The notes under the pieces are model-generated. The model ran no database searches and was not told where the DNA came from. It saw only the letters and a list, made by a program, of their open reading frames with translations. From positions 57,696 through 121,695 of the forward strand of contig CAYYPE010000010.1 in the NCBI GenBank assembly GCA_964473465.1: a stretch of DNA of 64,000 nucleotides. Direction: 5' to 3'. Made by a program: the position numbers and the translations under genes. Shown in pieces: positions 44,790-53,231 of the stretch. Within the stretch, counting starts at the first letter, position 1; each line of letters opens with the position of its first letter. The DNA is from CALHRB01 sp964473465 (lineage in GTDB: Bacteria; Bacteroidota; Ignavibacteria; Kapaibacteriales; UBA2268).

Positions 44790-47012
44790 TTACTTTGTTA
44801 TAACCACTTTGCCGGATTCAACAAATCCGTCACCTGTTACTTTAAATATATACATTCCATCTGCCAATCCATTGCCATCAATGATAAAGTCATGAATTCC
44901 CTTTGCTAAGCTACCCGAATAGATGGATTGAACTTTCTGCCCGAGAGCATTGAAAAGCTCCACATTCAGGTTCTGTTCTTCGGGTAAATAAACCGAGAAA
45001 GTGCTTTTTCCCGTAAATGGATTTGGATAGGCAGTAGACATAAATACTTCATTTTGCTTGAGTTCCGAAAATTCAATCATATCCCAATCTGATGCTCTGG
45101 GTATGTAATGAAACTCCTCTTTATATTCAAATTTTGTCCCAAATTTAGTATTAATATAGCCATAAAGATTATATAAGAAATACTGATCAAAGCTATTATA
45201 CTCCCCATTAACTATGCGTGAGAAAAATTTGTTATAAAGTAAAATTTCACCAAAAGCACCAGCAAAATGGTCTGAATGGGTGGAACCTATGCTATAATCT
45301 GCATAAGCCGTTCTTGAAGCCCCTCCGATTCCAATCTTTTCATCAGTATAATTTACATCTAAAGTCAATCCCTGAAATGATATGAAACCCGAAAATGTTG
45401 CATAAGGTGGAGCTGTAGGCCCATCATCATATTTGGTTACCCCAACCCTGAATTCATTATTTTCTGAGTCATATTCAAGAATTGCCATATAAACAGCAGT
45501 TTTTGAGAGTGGATATATAAAACTTTCACCCGGTGGAGGATTATATACCATAAATTTTCGTTCGAACCTGTTCCACATACCAAAACAAATCTTCCCATTC
45601 GATATATAAACATTATAACCTGATAAGGGACCCCCTGCTTCGAAGATACACTGTCTTCCATCTGACCAGTATGGATCTGGGTCAGATGTTTCATCAATAT
45701 TATTCCCTGTTTTAAAAATAATAAACAGTGATTTATCAGTTGATAAAGGTTTCCATTTATCTGTCTCTCCTGAAACTATTTCGCCTCCAATATCTGATGT
45801 TGTTAATATATCTGAATATCCATATTCATTTGCTCCGTATTTTATTTCAAAAGCAACACCTCTTTTGTTTTGAGTCACAGGTGCTGAGGAAAAAGCACTT
45901 GAATTGATTTGTGGTCTCATATTTGAATTTATCGGTACGGCGTCCTCGGCAGGTGTCGTTTTATCTTTCCATTTCATAACATAAGTGCCCATCATTTCAA
46001 ATATAGTCTGATCAGAAGCATCATACCAAAGAACAAGATCTGAGGCTTGAACTCCTCCATCATCACAATTGGCAGTTTGTCGACCAGAATATGAATTAAA
46101 AAGATTTTCTGCGTTTGTTTGATTGAAAGCTACATTGAAAACCCCAACTTCATCTATCAAACCATTCCACCAGTATTGCTTAACATCACTCGGACAAACA
46201 ACCACAGACCCAATATTAACATCAGCATTTCTCGATGTTATTCCTTGATCATCATTTCTGTTAAAAGTATGCTTTACCCAAGTGCCATCTCCGTCATCAT
46301 CTTCATATACAATTAATTGATATTCATGCTGTGTTGAGTTAATTTTTTTATAGCTCGCAACCATAAAATACCATTTATCTTTTTTGATTAAAAAAGTGGA
46401 GGGGTTATCATCTTGACAACTTGCAGCATCGCTATAAACCCAACAATTATGACTCCAGTTATCGTACCATGCTCCCCACATAATTAAGCCTTCTGGATCG
46501 CTACTATTTACTTTGTCTTTAATCTTTAATTGGTATTGAGTGCCCCCAGTGCAATATCCCTTAGAAAATATTTGCCTTGTATTAGTTTGGTCCGTATATG
46601 ATTTAACCCAAACAGAAATAGTAAATCCATCCCCATTGTTCATTGCTTCGGAATTAAAGTTTAACTTATCCGGGCGACCAAGGTTTACGTATCGAGCGCA
46701 GTTATCATTATCAACCCCTGAACAAGTTTCAGTAAATTTATAATTTACACACTGGTTATTTATACCTTCAACCCATAAAGGTGGAGGTATAGTATTTGGA
46801 TTGCTGTATGGGGTGAATACTGTTCCATTTGCTGCAGGAGTAACACCACTGACGTCATCTGTTAATGTCCCTTCGCAATAATCGAAATTCCAATATGCTA
46901 CCATACTACCAACAGGATAGTTAAGCCCTGATGGATAATTAGGTCCTGCAATGGAATTTGACATCAAACCAACCATTATCATCAAAACAACCAGTAAAAA
47001 GATTTTTTTCAT
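44790..47012 (-). CDS. secreted LamG protein with shared C-terminal domain and T9SS sorting domain (paralogue)
   Basis: The product has 740 residues. A signal peptide (ending SIAG) leads directly into a LamG-type domain (about 35-310; AYWNFDYCEGTLTDD to WNGLIDEVGVFNVAF). A D-x-S-DQ segment (LVLWYDASDQTIFEM) and the shared domain follow (DGRQCIFEAGGPLSGYNVYI, CFGMWNRFERKF, AYADYSIGSTHSDHFAG), then a type A sorting domain (AYPNPFTGKSTFSVYL, GMYIFKVTGDGFVESGKVVI). It differs from the neighbouring paralogue by lacking the extra N-terminal region. Probably a T9SS-exported surface lectin-like protein. Confidence 0.87.
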   Translation of the reverse strand: MKKIFLLVVLMIMVGLMSNSIAGPNYPSGLNYPVGSMVAYWNFDYCEGTLTDDVSGVTPAANGTVFTPYSNPNTIPPPLWVEGINNQCVNYKFTETCSGVDNDNCARYVNLGRPDKLNFNSEAMNNGDGFTISVWVKSYTDQTNTRQIFSKGYCTGGTQYQLKIKDKVNSSDPEGLIMWGAWYDNWSHNCWVYSDAASCQDDNPSTFLIKKDKWYFMVASYKKINSTQHEYQLIVYEDDDGDGTWVKHTFNRNDDQGITSRNADVNIGSVVVCPSDVKQYWWNGLIDEVGVFNVAFNQTNAENLFNSYSGRQTANCDDGGVQASDLVLWYDASDQTIFEMMGTYVMKWKDKTTPAEDAVPINSNMRPQINSSAFSSAPVTQNKRGVAFEIKYGANEYGYSDILTTSDIGGEIVSGETDKWKPLSTDKSLFIIFKTGNNIDETSDPDPYWSDGRQCIFEAGGPLSGYNVYISNGKICFGMWNRFERKFMVYNPPPGESFIYPLSKTAVYMAILEYDSENNEFRVGVTKYDDGPTAPPYATFSGFISFQGLTLDVNYTDEKIGIGGASRTAYADYSIGSTHSDHFAGAFGEILLYNKFFSRIVNGEYNSFDQYFLYNLYGYINTKFGTKFEYKEEFHYIPRASDWDMIEFSELKQNEVFMSTAYPNPFTGKSTFSVYLPEEQNLNVELFNALGQKVQSIYSGSLAKGIHDFIIDGNGLADGMYIFKVTGDGFVESGKVVITK

Positions 47013-47043
47013 TTTTTTTCCTTATTTTCTTTTTTTTAAAATT

Positions 47044-47071
47044 CTCTGCACCCTTCTGGTGGGGTGCAGAG
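47044..47071 (-). promoter_or_regulatory. strong intercistronic hairpin
   Basis: CTCTGCACCC pairs perfectly with GGGTGCAGAG (10 bp, 8-nt loop) 9 nt after a T9SS gene stop. On the minus strand it is followed by AATTTTAAAA rather than a T run, so termination would be partial at best. Confidence 0.55.
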
Positions 47072-47080
47072 CTTAATTAA

Positions 47081-49972
47081 TTATTTATTTAAGATAACCT
47101 GTGTTGTTTGAGTAAATGTTTCGCCTGCTACTTTTATAAAGTAGATGCCGTTTGATAGCCCTGTACCGTCAATTTCGATGTCGTGAATTCCGGCGGCTAA
47201 CTTGCCATTGAATACCAACGCAACTTTTCTTCCCATCACGTCGAGCAATTCAACCTTAATCATTTGTTCGCTGAGTAGATTAATCCCGATGCTTGTCTTT
47301 GAATCAAATGGATTGGGATAGGCAGAGGAAATATTATTCTCGCCTGTTCTGTCGTACTCAGCAATTATTTTCCAGTCATCTGCTGTAATTCTGGGAGTTG
47401 TAATATTAGGAACTCCATATCTTGCATTCAAATAGGTGCTTACCCCTGTTGTATTCGAAAAATCACCGCTATAAATTATAATATCTCCAAGCAAACCATC
47501 GAATTCATCGGAATAAGTAGAACCCACGGAGTAATCATGATAACGTGTTCTTGCGGCACCGCCTATACCTGACTTATCCTCTGCATCTTGTGATAATCCT
47601 GAGAAAGCAACTGATGGACTGCTAAAAGAAGTAAAACTTCCGTCGCTTATGGTTGCAGTGAAGTTTGAGCCATCATAATATAGATAAGTGTAATAAGTTT
47701 TATTGGTTGTTAATGGATAAAAATCTGTTGATGGAGCTTCCAGAATGGTATATTTGCTTTCAAATCTGTTCCACATACCGAAAACTAATTTCCCTTCGAC
47801 TATATACAAATTGTATCCTGACAAAGGTCCGCCAGCCTCGAAAATGCATTGTCTTCCGTCACGATAGTAAACCGGAGGCTCTGTTTCATTATCCACCGAA
47901 TATCCGGTTTTGAATGTTACAAAAAGGTTCCTCTTTTCGTTCGAGGGATGCCATTTATCAATGCTTCCACCGTCTGTTGCAGTAATATCTCCATAACGCT
48001 GAACCTCCATAACATCTGAATACCCGTATTTATTAGCTCCGAAGTCTGACTCGAATTTTACCCAGCCATCCGAATAAATTGGTTTTCTCTTTTCAGCATT
48101 TTGAACAGCTTCGCGGTTTCCGCAATCCATACTAAGCCAATTTGCCAATCTTTCATCACCAATCCTTTTGGCAGTAATTGGCGATAGCCAAAGAGCCGCA
48201 TCACCGAAGGAATTACCGAGCCAGGGGGTGTAGTCTATTAAGCATGATGTAGAGCCATAGGTTACTGCATGAGAACCTTTTTCTGGGTCCAACATTGCTG
48301 TTAAATTATCAACAGTGGGTCCCTCACAATGCCCCCACCAATTATATTTAGCGTTAACAGATTTTGTCTGAAATGGTTCTGCAATATGTAAAACACCAAT
48401 AGGTACAGTTGAAGGTCCCCCGAAATCATTGAAGTTTATTATTACTTCCAATGGATCGGTAAAATGATAAACACTTTCTGAATACTTTGCAAAAGATACA
48501 GCTACTCCTGTACCAGTTGAAGGTATGCCACCATCACTTAAGTCTGAAAATGAATTGTATTTGATAAAGACATCTTCAGGTGAATTTTTCTCAAAAATCG
48601 CTGTTGGTGCAATTTCAATTCCATAGCACCAAGCCCCTGACATCTTTCTAATAATATTATCAAGAATATATACATTTTTAACATATCCTTGAACCATTAC
48701 TCCCACAGCCCCGCTTGATGAATTTCTGTTTTCTTCAATGATATTTTTTTCAATAGTAATATTCTCAATATTAGGTGTACTACCTTTATAAATATGTATA
48801 TTTTTGTTAGTTTTATCTGCTGGACCATCCACATCAGTAATAATATTATTTTTTATTATTACGTTACTGGCTTGAACATATACAGCAGCATCATATGTAG
48901 GTGAAAAAGCTGGAGGATCAATCTTAAAATTCTCCAAAGTAACGTTATCAGCCGAAATAACAACCTTTCCGGTGATTAAAGCTGTGCTTGTTGGAGGATT
49001 TTTTCCCTTAACAGTTAAACTTTTATTAATATTTATATTTTCGTTATAGGTTCCATCATCAACATGTATCTCATCCCCCGCATTTGCAGCATTTATAGCT
49101 GATTGAATGGTATAATAAAATGTATTTTGGGTTATGTTATGAACAGGAGGAGCAACAAAGTCAATTCTGTTCCCGTTATTTAATAAGTTTGTCTCCACCC
49201 AATCAATATATGATGTGCTTGTCTGAGAACTCGAGCCAACTCCGAGTTGAAAGCTTGTAACTTTTGCTCCACTACCAAAAATTAGTGGTCCCCAAGTTGT
49301 GTGATCTTTAATTTGTTGTAGAGACATTGGTTCAGTTGGTGGAGCTGGGTGATAGTTATTTCCTGCTTGACGATATATTTTCCAGCAGACGGTATTTTTG
49401 TCAGTTGTTAAGATAGCCCAGCTACCAACTGTCCATGGAGGATCAGTCCCCCGCCAATCAACTAAAATAATATCCCAAGCAGATTCTCCTGATCTTTGTG
49501 CAGTGAAACCAGTTTGAGAAGAAGACCAAGCAGTAGTTTGGATCCCAATCTTAGGCACAGTAAATTCCGCTGAGGAATTTGTATAATAACGGTAATTACA
49601 AAAAAATGTGTTTAGCCATGAATCTCCAGTTGCAAAACCATTTTCATCAATTTTACTCATCGTACATTTACTATATCCTCCACTTGTTGAAGTTTTATTC
49701 ATTTTTAGAGCACCAATACCATTTGGCCCTCCATCAAAACTAATTTGTTGTGCTATGGCAATATCATCAACAGCTGTTGGCGTTTGACCTGGTTTACCAT
49801 AATGAGTAAGTGTAGAGCCCACCAGATTTGCACCTGTGGCATTCCTTGTATCATCAGAATACCAGCCTGATGATGAACCAAGTTTATTTACATATTGAGT
49901 TTGTGCATTTAAATTGAAGCATATTAAATTAAAACTAAAAATAATACTTAAAACCAGTAAAATTCTCTTCAT
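47081..49972 (-). CDS. secreted parallel beta-helix protein with shared C-terminal domain and T9SS sorting domain
   Basis: The start chosen is ATG at 49972: a ribosome site (AAGGAG) and a signal peptide (KRILLVLSIIFSFNLICFNLNAQ) follow each other there. The frame is open further upstream but that part crosses the promoter. The 963-residue product has an N-terminal region of about 270 residues, a right-handed beta-helix (about 290-590; YYTIQSAINAANAGDEIHVD, VIIKNNIITDV, ITIEKNIIEEN, VYILDNIIRK), the shared domain (DGRQCIFEAGGPLSGYNLYI, FGMWNRFESKY, RYHDYSVGSTYSDEF) and a type A sorting domain. Beta-helices are typical of polysaccharide lyases and adhesins. It is first in the cluster and next to the dyad-controlled promoter. 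Confidence 0.86.
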   Translation of the reverse strand: MKRILLVLSIIFSFNLICFNLNAQTQYVNKLGSSSGWYSDDTRNATGANLVGSTLTHYGKPGQTPTAVDDIAIAQQISFDGGPNGIGALKMNKTSTSGGYSKCTMSKIDENGFATGDSWLNTFFCNYRYYTNSSAEFTVPKIGIQTTAWSSSQTGFTAQRSGESAWDIILVDWRGTDPPWTVGSWAILTTDKNTVCWKIYRQAGNNYHPAPPTEPMSLQQIKDHTTWGPLIFGSGAKVTSFQLGVGSSSQTSTSYIDWVETNLLNNGNRIDFVAPPVHNITQNTFYYTIQSAINAANAGDEIHVDDGTYNENININKSLTVKGKNPPTSTALITGKVVISADNVTLENFKIDPPAFSPTYDAAVYVQASNVIIKNNIITDVDGPADKTNKNIHIYKGSTPNIENITIEKNIIEENRNSSSGAVGVMVQGYVKNVYILDNIIRKMSGAWCYGIEIAPTAIFEKNSPEDVFIKYNSFSDLSDGGIPSTGTGVAVSFAKYSESVYHFTDPLEVIINFNDFGGPSTVPIGVLHIAEPFQTKSVNAKYNWWGHCEGPTVDNLTAMLDPEKGSHAVTYGSTSCLIDYTPWLGNSFGDAALWLSPITAKRIGDERLANWLSMDCGNREAVQNAEKRKPIYSDGWVKFESDFGANKYGYSDVMEVQRYGDITATDGGSIDKWHPSNEKRNLFVTFKTGYSVDNETEPPVYYRDGRQCIFEAGGPLSGYNLYIVEGKLVFGMWNRFESKYTILEAPSTDFYPLTTNKTYYTYLYYDGSNFTATISDGSFTSFSSPSVAFSGLSQDAEDKSGIGGAARTRYHDYSVGSTYSDEFDGLLGDIIIYSGDFSNTTGVSTYLNARYGVPNITTPRITADDWKIIAEYDRTGENNISSAYPNPFDSKTSIGINLLSEQMIKVELLDVMGRKVALVFNGKLAAGIHDIEIDGTGLSNGIYFIKVAGETFTQTTQVILNK

Positions 49973-50017
49973 TCGAAACTCCTTTTTTTCTTTCAAAAAA
50001 CACTTTTTTATTCGGTG

Positions 50018-50025
50018 CAAAAATA
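50018..50025 (-). promoter_or_regulatory. -7 element for the surface cluster
   Basis: TATTTTTG on the minus strand matches TAnnTTTG. It lies 45 bp upstream of the ATG at 49972 and exactly 20 nt downstream of the nearest dyad. Confidence 0.65.
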
Positions 50026-50045
50026 AAGGATGACTTTTCCAAAGT

Positions 50046-50069
50046 AAATACCATTTTATGGGTATTTTT
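50046..50069. promoter_or_regulatory. 24-bp dyad operator, copy B
   Basis: AAATACC-N9-GTATTTTT, an imperfect palindrome. On the minus strand it reads AAAAATAC-N9-GGTATTT followed by ACTTT. A second copy begins 37 bp further upstream, and a third lies on the other side of the gap. Confidence 0.7.
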
Positions 50070-50082
50070 AGTCCTTTCTGAA

Positions 50083-50106
50083 AAATACCAATAAACACGT
50101 ATTTTT
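50083..50106. promoter_or_regulatory. 24-bp dyad operator, copy A
   Basis: AAATACC-N9-GTATTTTT, same half-sites and same 9-nt spacer length as copy B. Its reverse complement differs at one of 24 positions from copy C at 50480. Confidence 0.7.
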
Positions 50107-50479
50107 GATAAGTAAATCTTCTAAATCATTGAAATATAATGTTGTCTGGTTTTGACTAAACTATATGTATTGTTAAATTAAATCCGACAATATTAATTTA
50201 TTAATTTTGTTTTTCATTCGGATTTTATTGATGGATTCACATTTTTTTTATAATAAAACATAATAAATCTCCAAAAAAAATATAAAACATTTTAAAAAAA
50301 AGTTTTATAAAATTCATTTTTTAGTTTTTGTTATAAAAATAAATTATTTAGAATTAATTAAATCCCCTCGGATAGCTTTAAATATTGGAATTTTTTTATA
50401 AGCAAGATTTAAAAATACAATTAAAAAATTGTATTGTTAAATTTTGATTAAGAAAAATAAAAAAAATTATGAATTTGAT
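50107..50479. other. AT-rich divergent intergenic region
   Basis: This 373-bp stretch is very AT-rich with long A and T runs. It lies between the surface cluster and the divergent 50.6-kb gene. Apart from the dyads at its edges I see no gene, no DnaA-box array and no repeat structure. Confidence 0.6.
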
Positions 50480-50503
50480 AAAAATACGTATTTATTGGTA
50501 TTT
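50480..50503. promoter_or_regulatory. 24-bp dyad operator, copy C
   Basis: AAAAATAC-N9-GGTATTT followed by ACTTT on the plus strand, the mirror image of copies A and B. It ends exactly 20 nt before a plus-strand TATTTTTG, the same geometry as copy B. Confidence 0.7.
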
Positions 50504-50523
50504 ACTTTTATTTTTTTGAAGTT

Positions 50524-50531
50524 TATTTTTG
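50524..50531 (+). promoter_or_regulatory. -7 element for the 50.6-kb gene
   Basis: TATTTTTG matches TAnnTTTG. It is 20 nt downstream of dyad copy C and 39 nt upstream of the TTG at 50571, a similar leader length to the divergent side. Confidence 0.6.
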
Positions 50532-50570
50532 TCTTAGTTGAATAATGTTAATAATTTATAAATTTAATAT

Positions 50571-51011
50571 TTGTTATTTGTTTCGAAAAAATTGGAAACC
50601 ACTGAAATACATAGCGAAAGCATTAACATATTTTATAACGAAAGCGAATTAAATACTTTGCCAAAGATTTACACAAATTTACTCTACTCCATCAGTTTTT
50701 ATTGCGACATTATTCCAATCAACTTATTAGAGATCATAACAGAAAAGCTAAAAATTAATCTTGATTATATCTCTTGCTTATCGGAAAGCAGCCCTCTGAT
50801 AAATCCTTTCTGCGATTGTAAGAATCAAGCATCCAAAGCTCAATGCAAAAACAAAACCATTGAAATACTGTATGAGATACGAAAATTTTTCCTCCTTCTT
50901 CATTTTTTTAATATGACAAATTCAGAAACCTGTTTATTTTTTTTGAATCAGATTGAATGCTTGCAAACTCAGGTTCTAAGGAATTGTAGATTATTAAATG
51001 AACCAAAGTGA
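50571..51011 (+). CDS. hypothetical 146-residue protein downstream of the dyad promoter
   Basis: I do not recognise this protein. The only early start codons are TTG (50571, or 50592), since no ATG occurs until residue 115. The product is mostly helical, without signal peptide or clear membrane helix, and has a central cysteine cluster C-x-C-x8-C (FCDCKNQASKAQCKN). Three more cysteines lie in the C-terminal 35 residues. The helix-rich, Cys-containing make-up could suit a small sensor or regulator, which is a guess. It shares the 24-bp dyad promoter with the divergent surface cluster and precedes the PAS-LuxR gene by 142 bp. Confidence 0.5.
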   Translation: MLFVSKKLETTEIHSESINIFYNESELNTLPKIYTNLLYSISFYCDIIPINLLEIITEKLKINLDYISCLSESSPLINPFCDCKNQASKAQCKNKTIEILYEIRKFFLLLHFFNMTNSETCLFFLNQIECLQTQVLRNCRLLNEPK

Positions 51012-51153
51012 AAAAAATGGAGGAAAATGGAAGTTTTTTTTTATAAAATGATATTTTATTTTACCAATTGAAATTTATATTTATATAATTTTCAAGTCCT
51101 GATAGCTATTTTACTTAAGAATTCAATATTCAAATATATAAATAGAGGACTAT

Positions 51154-52614
51154 ATGGATCACGCTGAAATTTCTCACTATCGCTTTCTTGACTCTCTTAG
51201 TGAATCTATTGCTTTGTTCGATTCGAAAAAGAATGAAATTTTATATTTAAACAGTTCGTTAAAGAACTACCTTATCTCCATTCAGCAACCAAAAAAAATT
51301 AAAACCATTTTTGAATTGGTTAAAGCCATAAATCCTCTGAATTCTTCTATCTTATTAAATTTTATGAGCAATTATCTTTCTGGCATTTCAGCAAATTATG
51401 CTTGTCAGTTCAAAGCGATAAAAAATAATAAAATCATAAATTCCAACCTAAGTATATATAAATCAGAAACTAATGGACAGTATTTCTTTTTTTTCAATTT
51501 GAACAATGAACTAAAGCTTAATAATTTTTCTTCTTCTCAGAATTTTTTAGTTGACGAATATGCTCAATTAGCAGAGCATTCCAATGAATGGGTTTGGGAA
51601 GTTGACACTGATTGCCGTTATATTAAATCAAATTTTGCTGTCTATGACATATTGGGTTACTATCCTGATGAAATAATTGGCAAAACTCCTTTCGAATTGA
51701 TGCCTTTGAGAGAAGCAAAAAGAATTAAGGAGCTTTTCAGCGATATAGAAAAAACCAAAGTAAATATTCATTGCTTAAAAAACTATAATATTACAAAAGC
51801 TGGAAGTATAATCCAGTTAGAAACATACGGAATGCCTATCTATGATGATTTTGGAACCTATAAAGGTTATAGAGGAATTGATTACCCAAATTTTGTTAAC
51901 TTGAAACTTGATAAAAGTAGGTTCTATTCATCTTTTGATGATAGATTGGAGTCAGAGATAGATAAAATTAGGATTCTTGTTATTGACGATCAGAAATTAA
52001 CTACCGACCTGCTAAACGAATCCTTCTATCATTCGGAAAGTTTCAAGTTGACTGCTATTTCAAATATTGATGAAAATGATTTAAGCAATATAATTGAAAA
52101 TAACAAACCGGATATTTTATTGGTATTTGTTAATTTTCCTAATTTTAAGGGGCTGAACCTAATTAATAAAGTATTAAGTAAGTCCAAAGAATTAAAAGTG
52201 ATAGCAATTACAGAATGTTCCAAACCAATCCTAATTCAAAAAATAATAAATTACGGCGTCCATGGTTGTATTACCATGTTATCTTCCAAAGAGGATTTGA
52301 TTGAGTGCATTAAATCCGTTATAGATGGAATAAAATATTACTGTAAAACGACCAAAAATGTTCTATCTAATTCAACTATTCAAAGCCTAAATTCATCTTT
52401 CGACTCTGCTTTTGAGAAGTTAACAACAAGGGAATTGGACATCTTGAGACTGATAGCAATGCAATTAACGACTTCAGAAATCGCTGATAAACTTTGTATT
52501 AGTAGAAGAACAGCCGAAACTCATAGAAAAAATATCTTAAGAAAACTCTGTGCTAAGAATAGTATTGGCTTAATCAAAATCGCTCTCGAAAATAATTTGA
52601 TCGAAGTCGCTTAG
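51154..52614 (+). CDS. PAS / degenerate receiver / LuxR-type transcription regulator
   Basis: The product has 486 residues: a possible divergent N-terminal PAS-like region (about 5-125), a clear PAS domain (about 140-250; DEYAQLAEHSNEWVWEVDTD, ILGYYPDEIIGKTPFELMP), a receiver-like domain (about 272-390; ILVIDDQKLTTDLL) and a C-terminal LuxR helix-turn-helix (about 420-484; LTTRELDILRLIAMQLTTSEIA). The receiver keeps the acidic pair IDD, but the usual LMDI phospho-acceptor position reads LVFV and the late lysine is missing (ITMLSSK), so it is probably not phosphorylated. It follows the divergent dyad promoter and may regulate it. It is not obviously tied to the CRISPR genes 0.6 kb downstream. 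Confidence 0.85.
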   Translation: MDHAEISHYRFLDSLSESIALFDSKKNEILYLNSSLKNYLISIQQPKKIKTIFELVKAINPLNSSILLNFMSNYLSGISANYACQFKAIKNNKIINSNLSIYKSETNGQYFFFFNLNNELKLNNFSSSQNFLVDEYAQLAEHSNEWVWEVDTDCRYIKSNFAVYDILGYYPDEIIGKTPFELMPLREAKRIKELFSDIEKTKVNIHCLKNYNITKAGSIIQLETYGMPIYDDFGTYKGYRGIDYPNFVNLKLDKSRFYSSFDDRLESEIDKIRILVIDDQKLTTDLLNESFYHSESFKLTAISNIDENDLSNIIENNKPDILLVFVNFPNFKGLNLINKVLSKSKELKVIAITECSKPILIQKIINYGVHGCITMLSSKEDLIECIKSVIDGIKYYCKTTKNVLSNSTIQSLNSSFDSAFEKLTTRELDILRLIAMQLTTSEIADKLCISRRTAETHRKNILRKLCAKNSIGLIKIALENNLIEVA

Positions 52615-53231
52615 CGTCATATTATGACTATGATGTATGTTCTTATAAGACACTTTATTTGCTTTCCTTTATCAGTTTGAAGATTTTTTCAAATTTATTG
52701 GATTTCTTTTAAAAAAATAAAAAAGTCAAAAAAAAGAAAAGATCATTTTATGATTTTCATTTTGTTTAACTAAGAGAAAAATAATCCCAGAGGAAAGAAA
52801 ATTGTGATCCCGGTAGGAACATAAGTTTTAAAACAAAAAGAAACACAAAGACTCACGAAATATCGCTCAAATCACGCTCTAAATAATATTTTATAAAATT
52901 TCTGAAAAATTCTGAAACATTCCTTTTTGCAATTTTTTTCGTAATTTACGTCATCATTTACGTCATCATTTTTTTGATTTTAATATGAAATTTTATCTTG
53001 TTAAACACTGGATAAAACCATGAATCACTAAATTTCTTTCTAACCCGAACTTTACAAATAATCTGAAAATTCTGAATAACTCTTTTGTGTATTTTATGTG
53101 TTAATCAACTGAAGTTTGAAACATAAAATTTAATTTATAAATTTATTCGGATAGAAGATTTGAAATAATTAATTTTGTGAATAAAATTGTTTATTATGGT
53201 TTATAACATTAAATCTTTTTATAAATTTAAA
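52615..53231. other. AT-rich intergenic region with a 12-bp tandem duplication
   Basis: No gene is supportable in these 617 bp. TTTACGTCATCA occurs twice in tandem at 52945-52968. Stretches such as ACACAAAGACTCACGAAAT and AACCATGAATCACTAAATTTC look like degenerate forms of A/C-rich intergenic filler. The cas6 promoter should lie here. Confidence 0.5.

Noticed and set aside
49973..50098. N-terminal extension of the beta-helix protein
   Set aside because: It would place coding sequence over the -7 element and a dyad; a signal peptide and ribosome site start at 49972.
50107..50479. AT-rich gap as a replication origin
   Set aside because: No DnaA boxes (TTATCCACA-like) or origin genes are seen; divergent promoters explain it better.
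52945..52968. Tandem TTTACGTCATCA pair as a CRISPR array or iteron
   Set aside because: Only two adjacent 12-bp copies with no spacers, and no origin features nearby.
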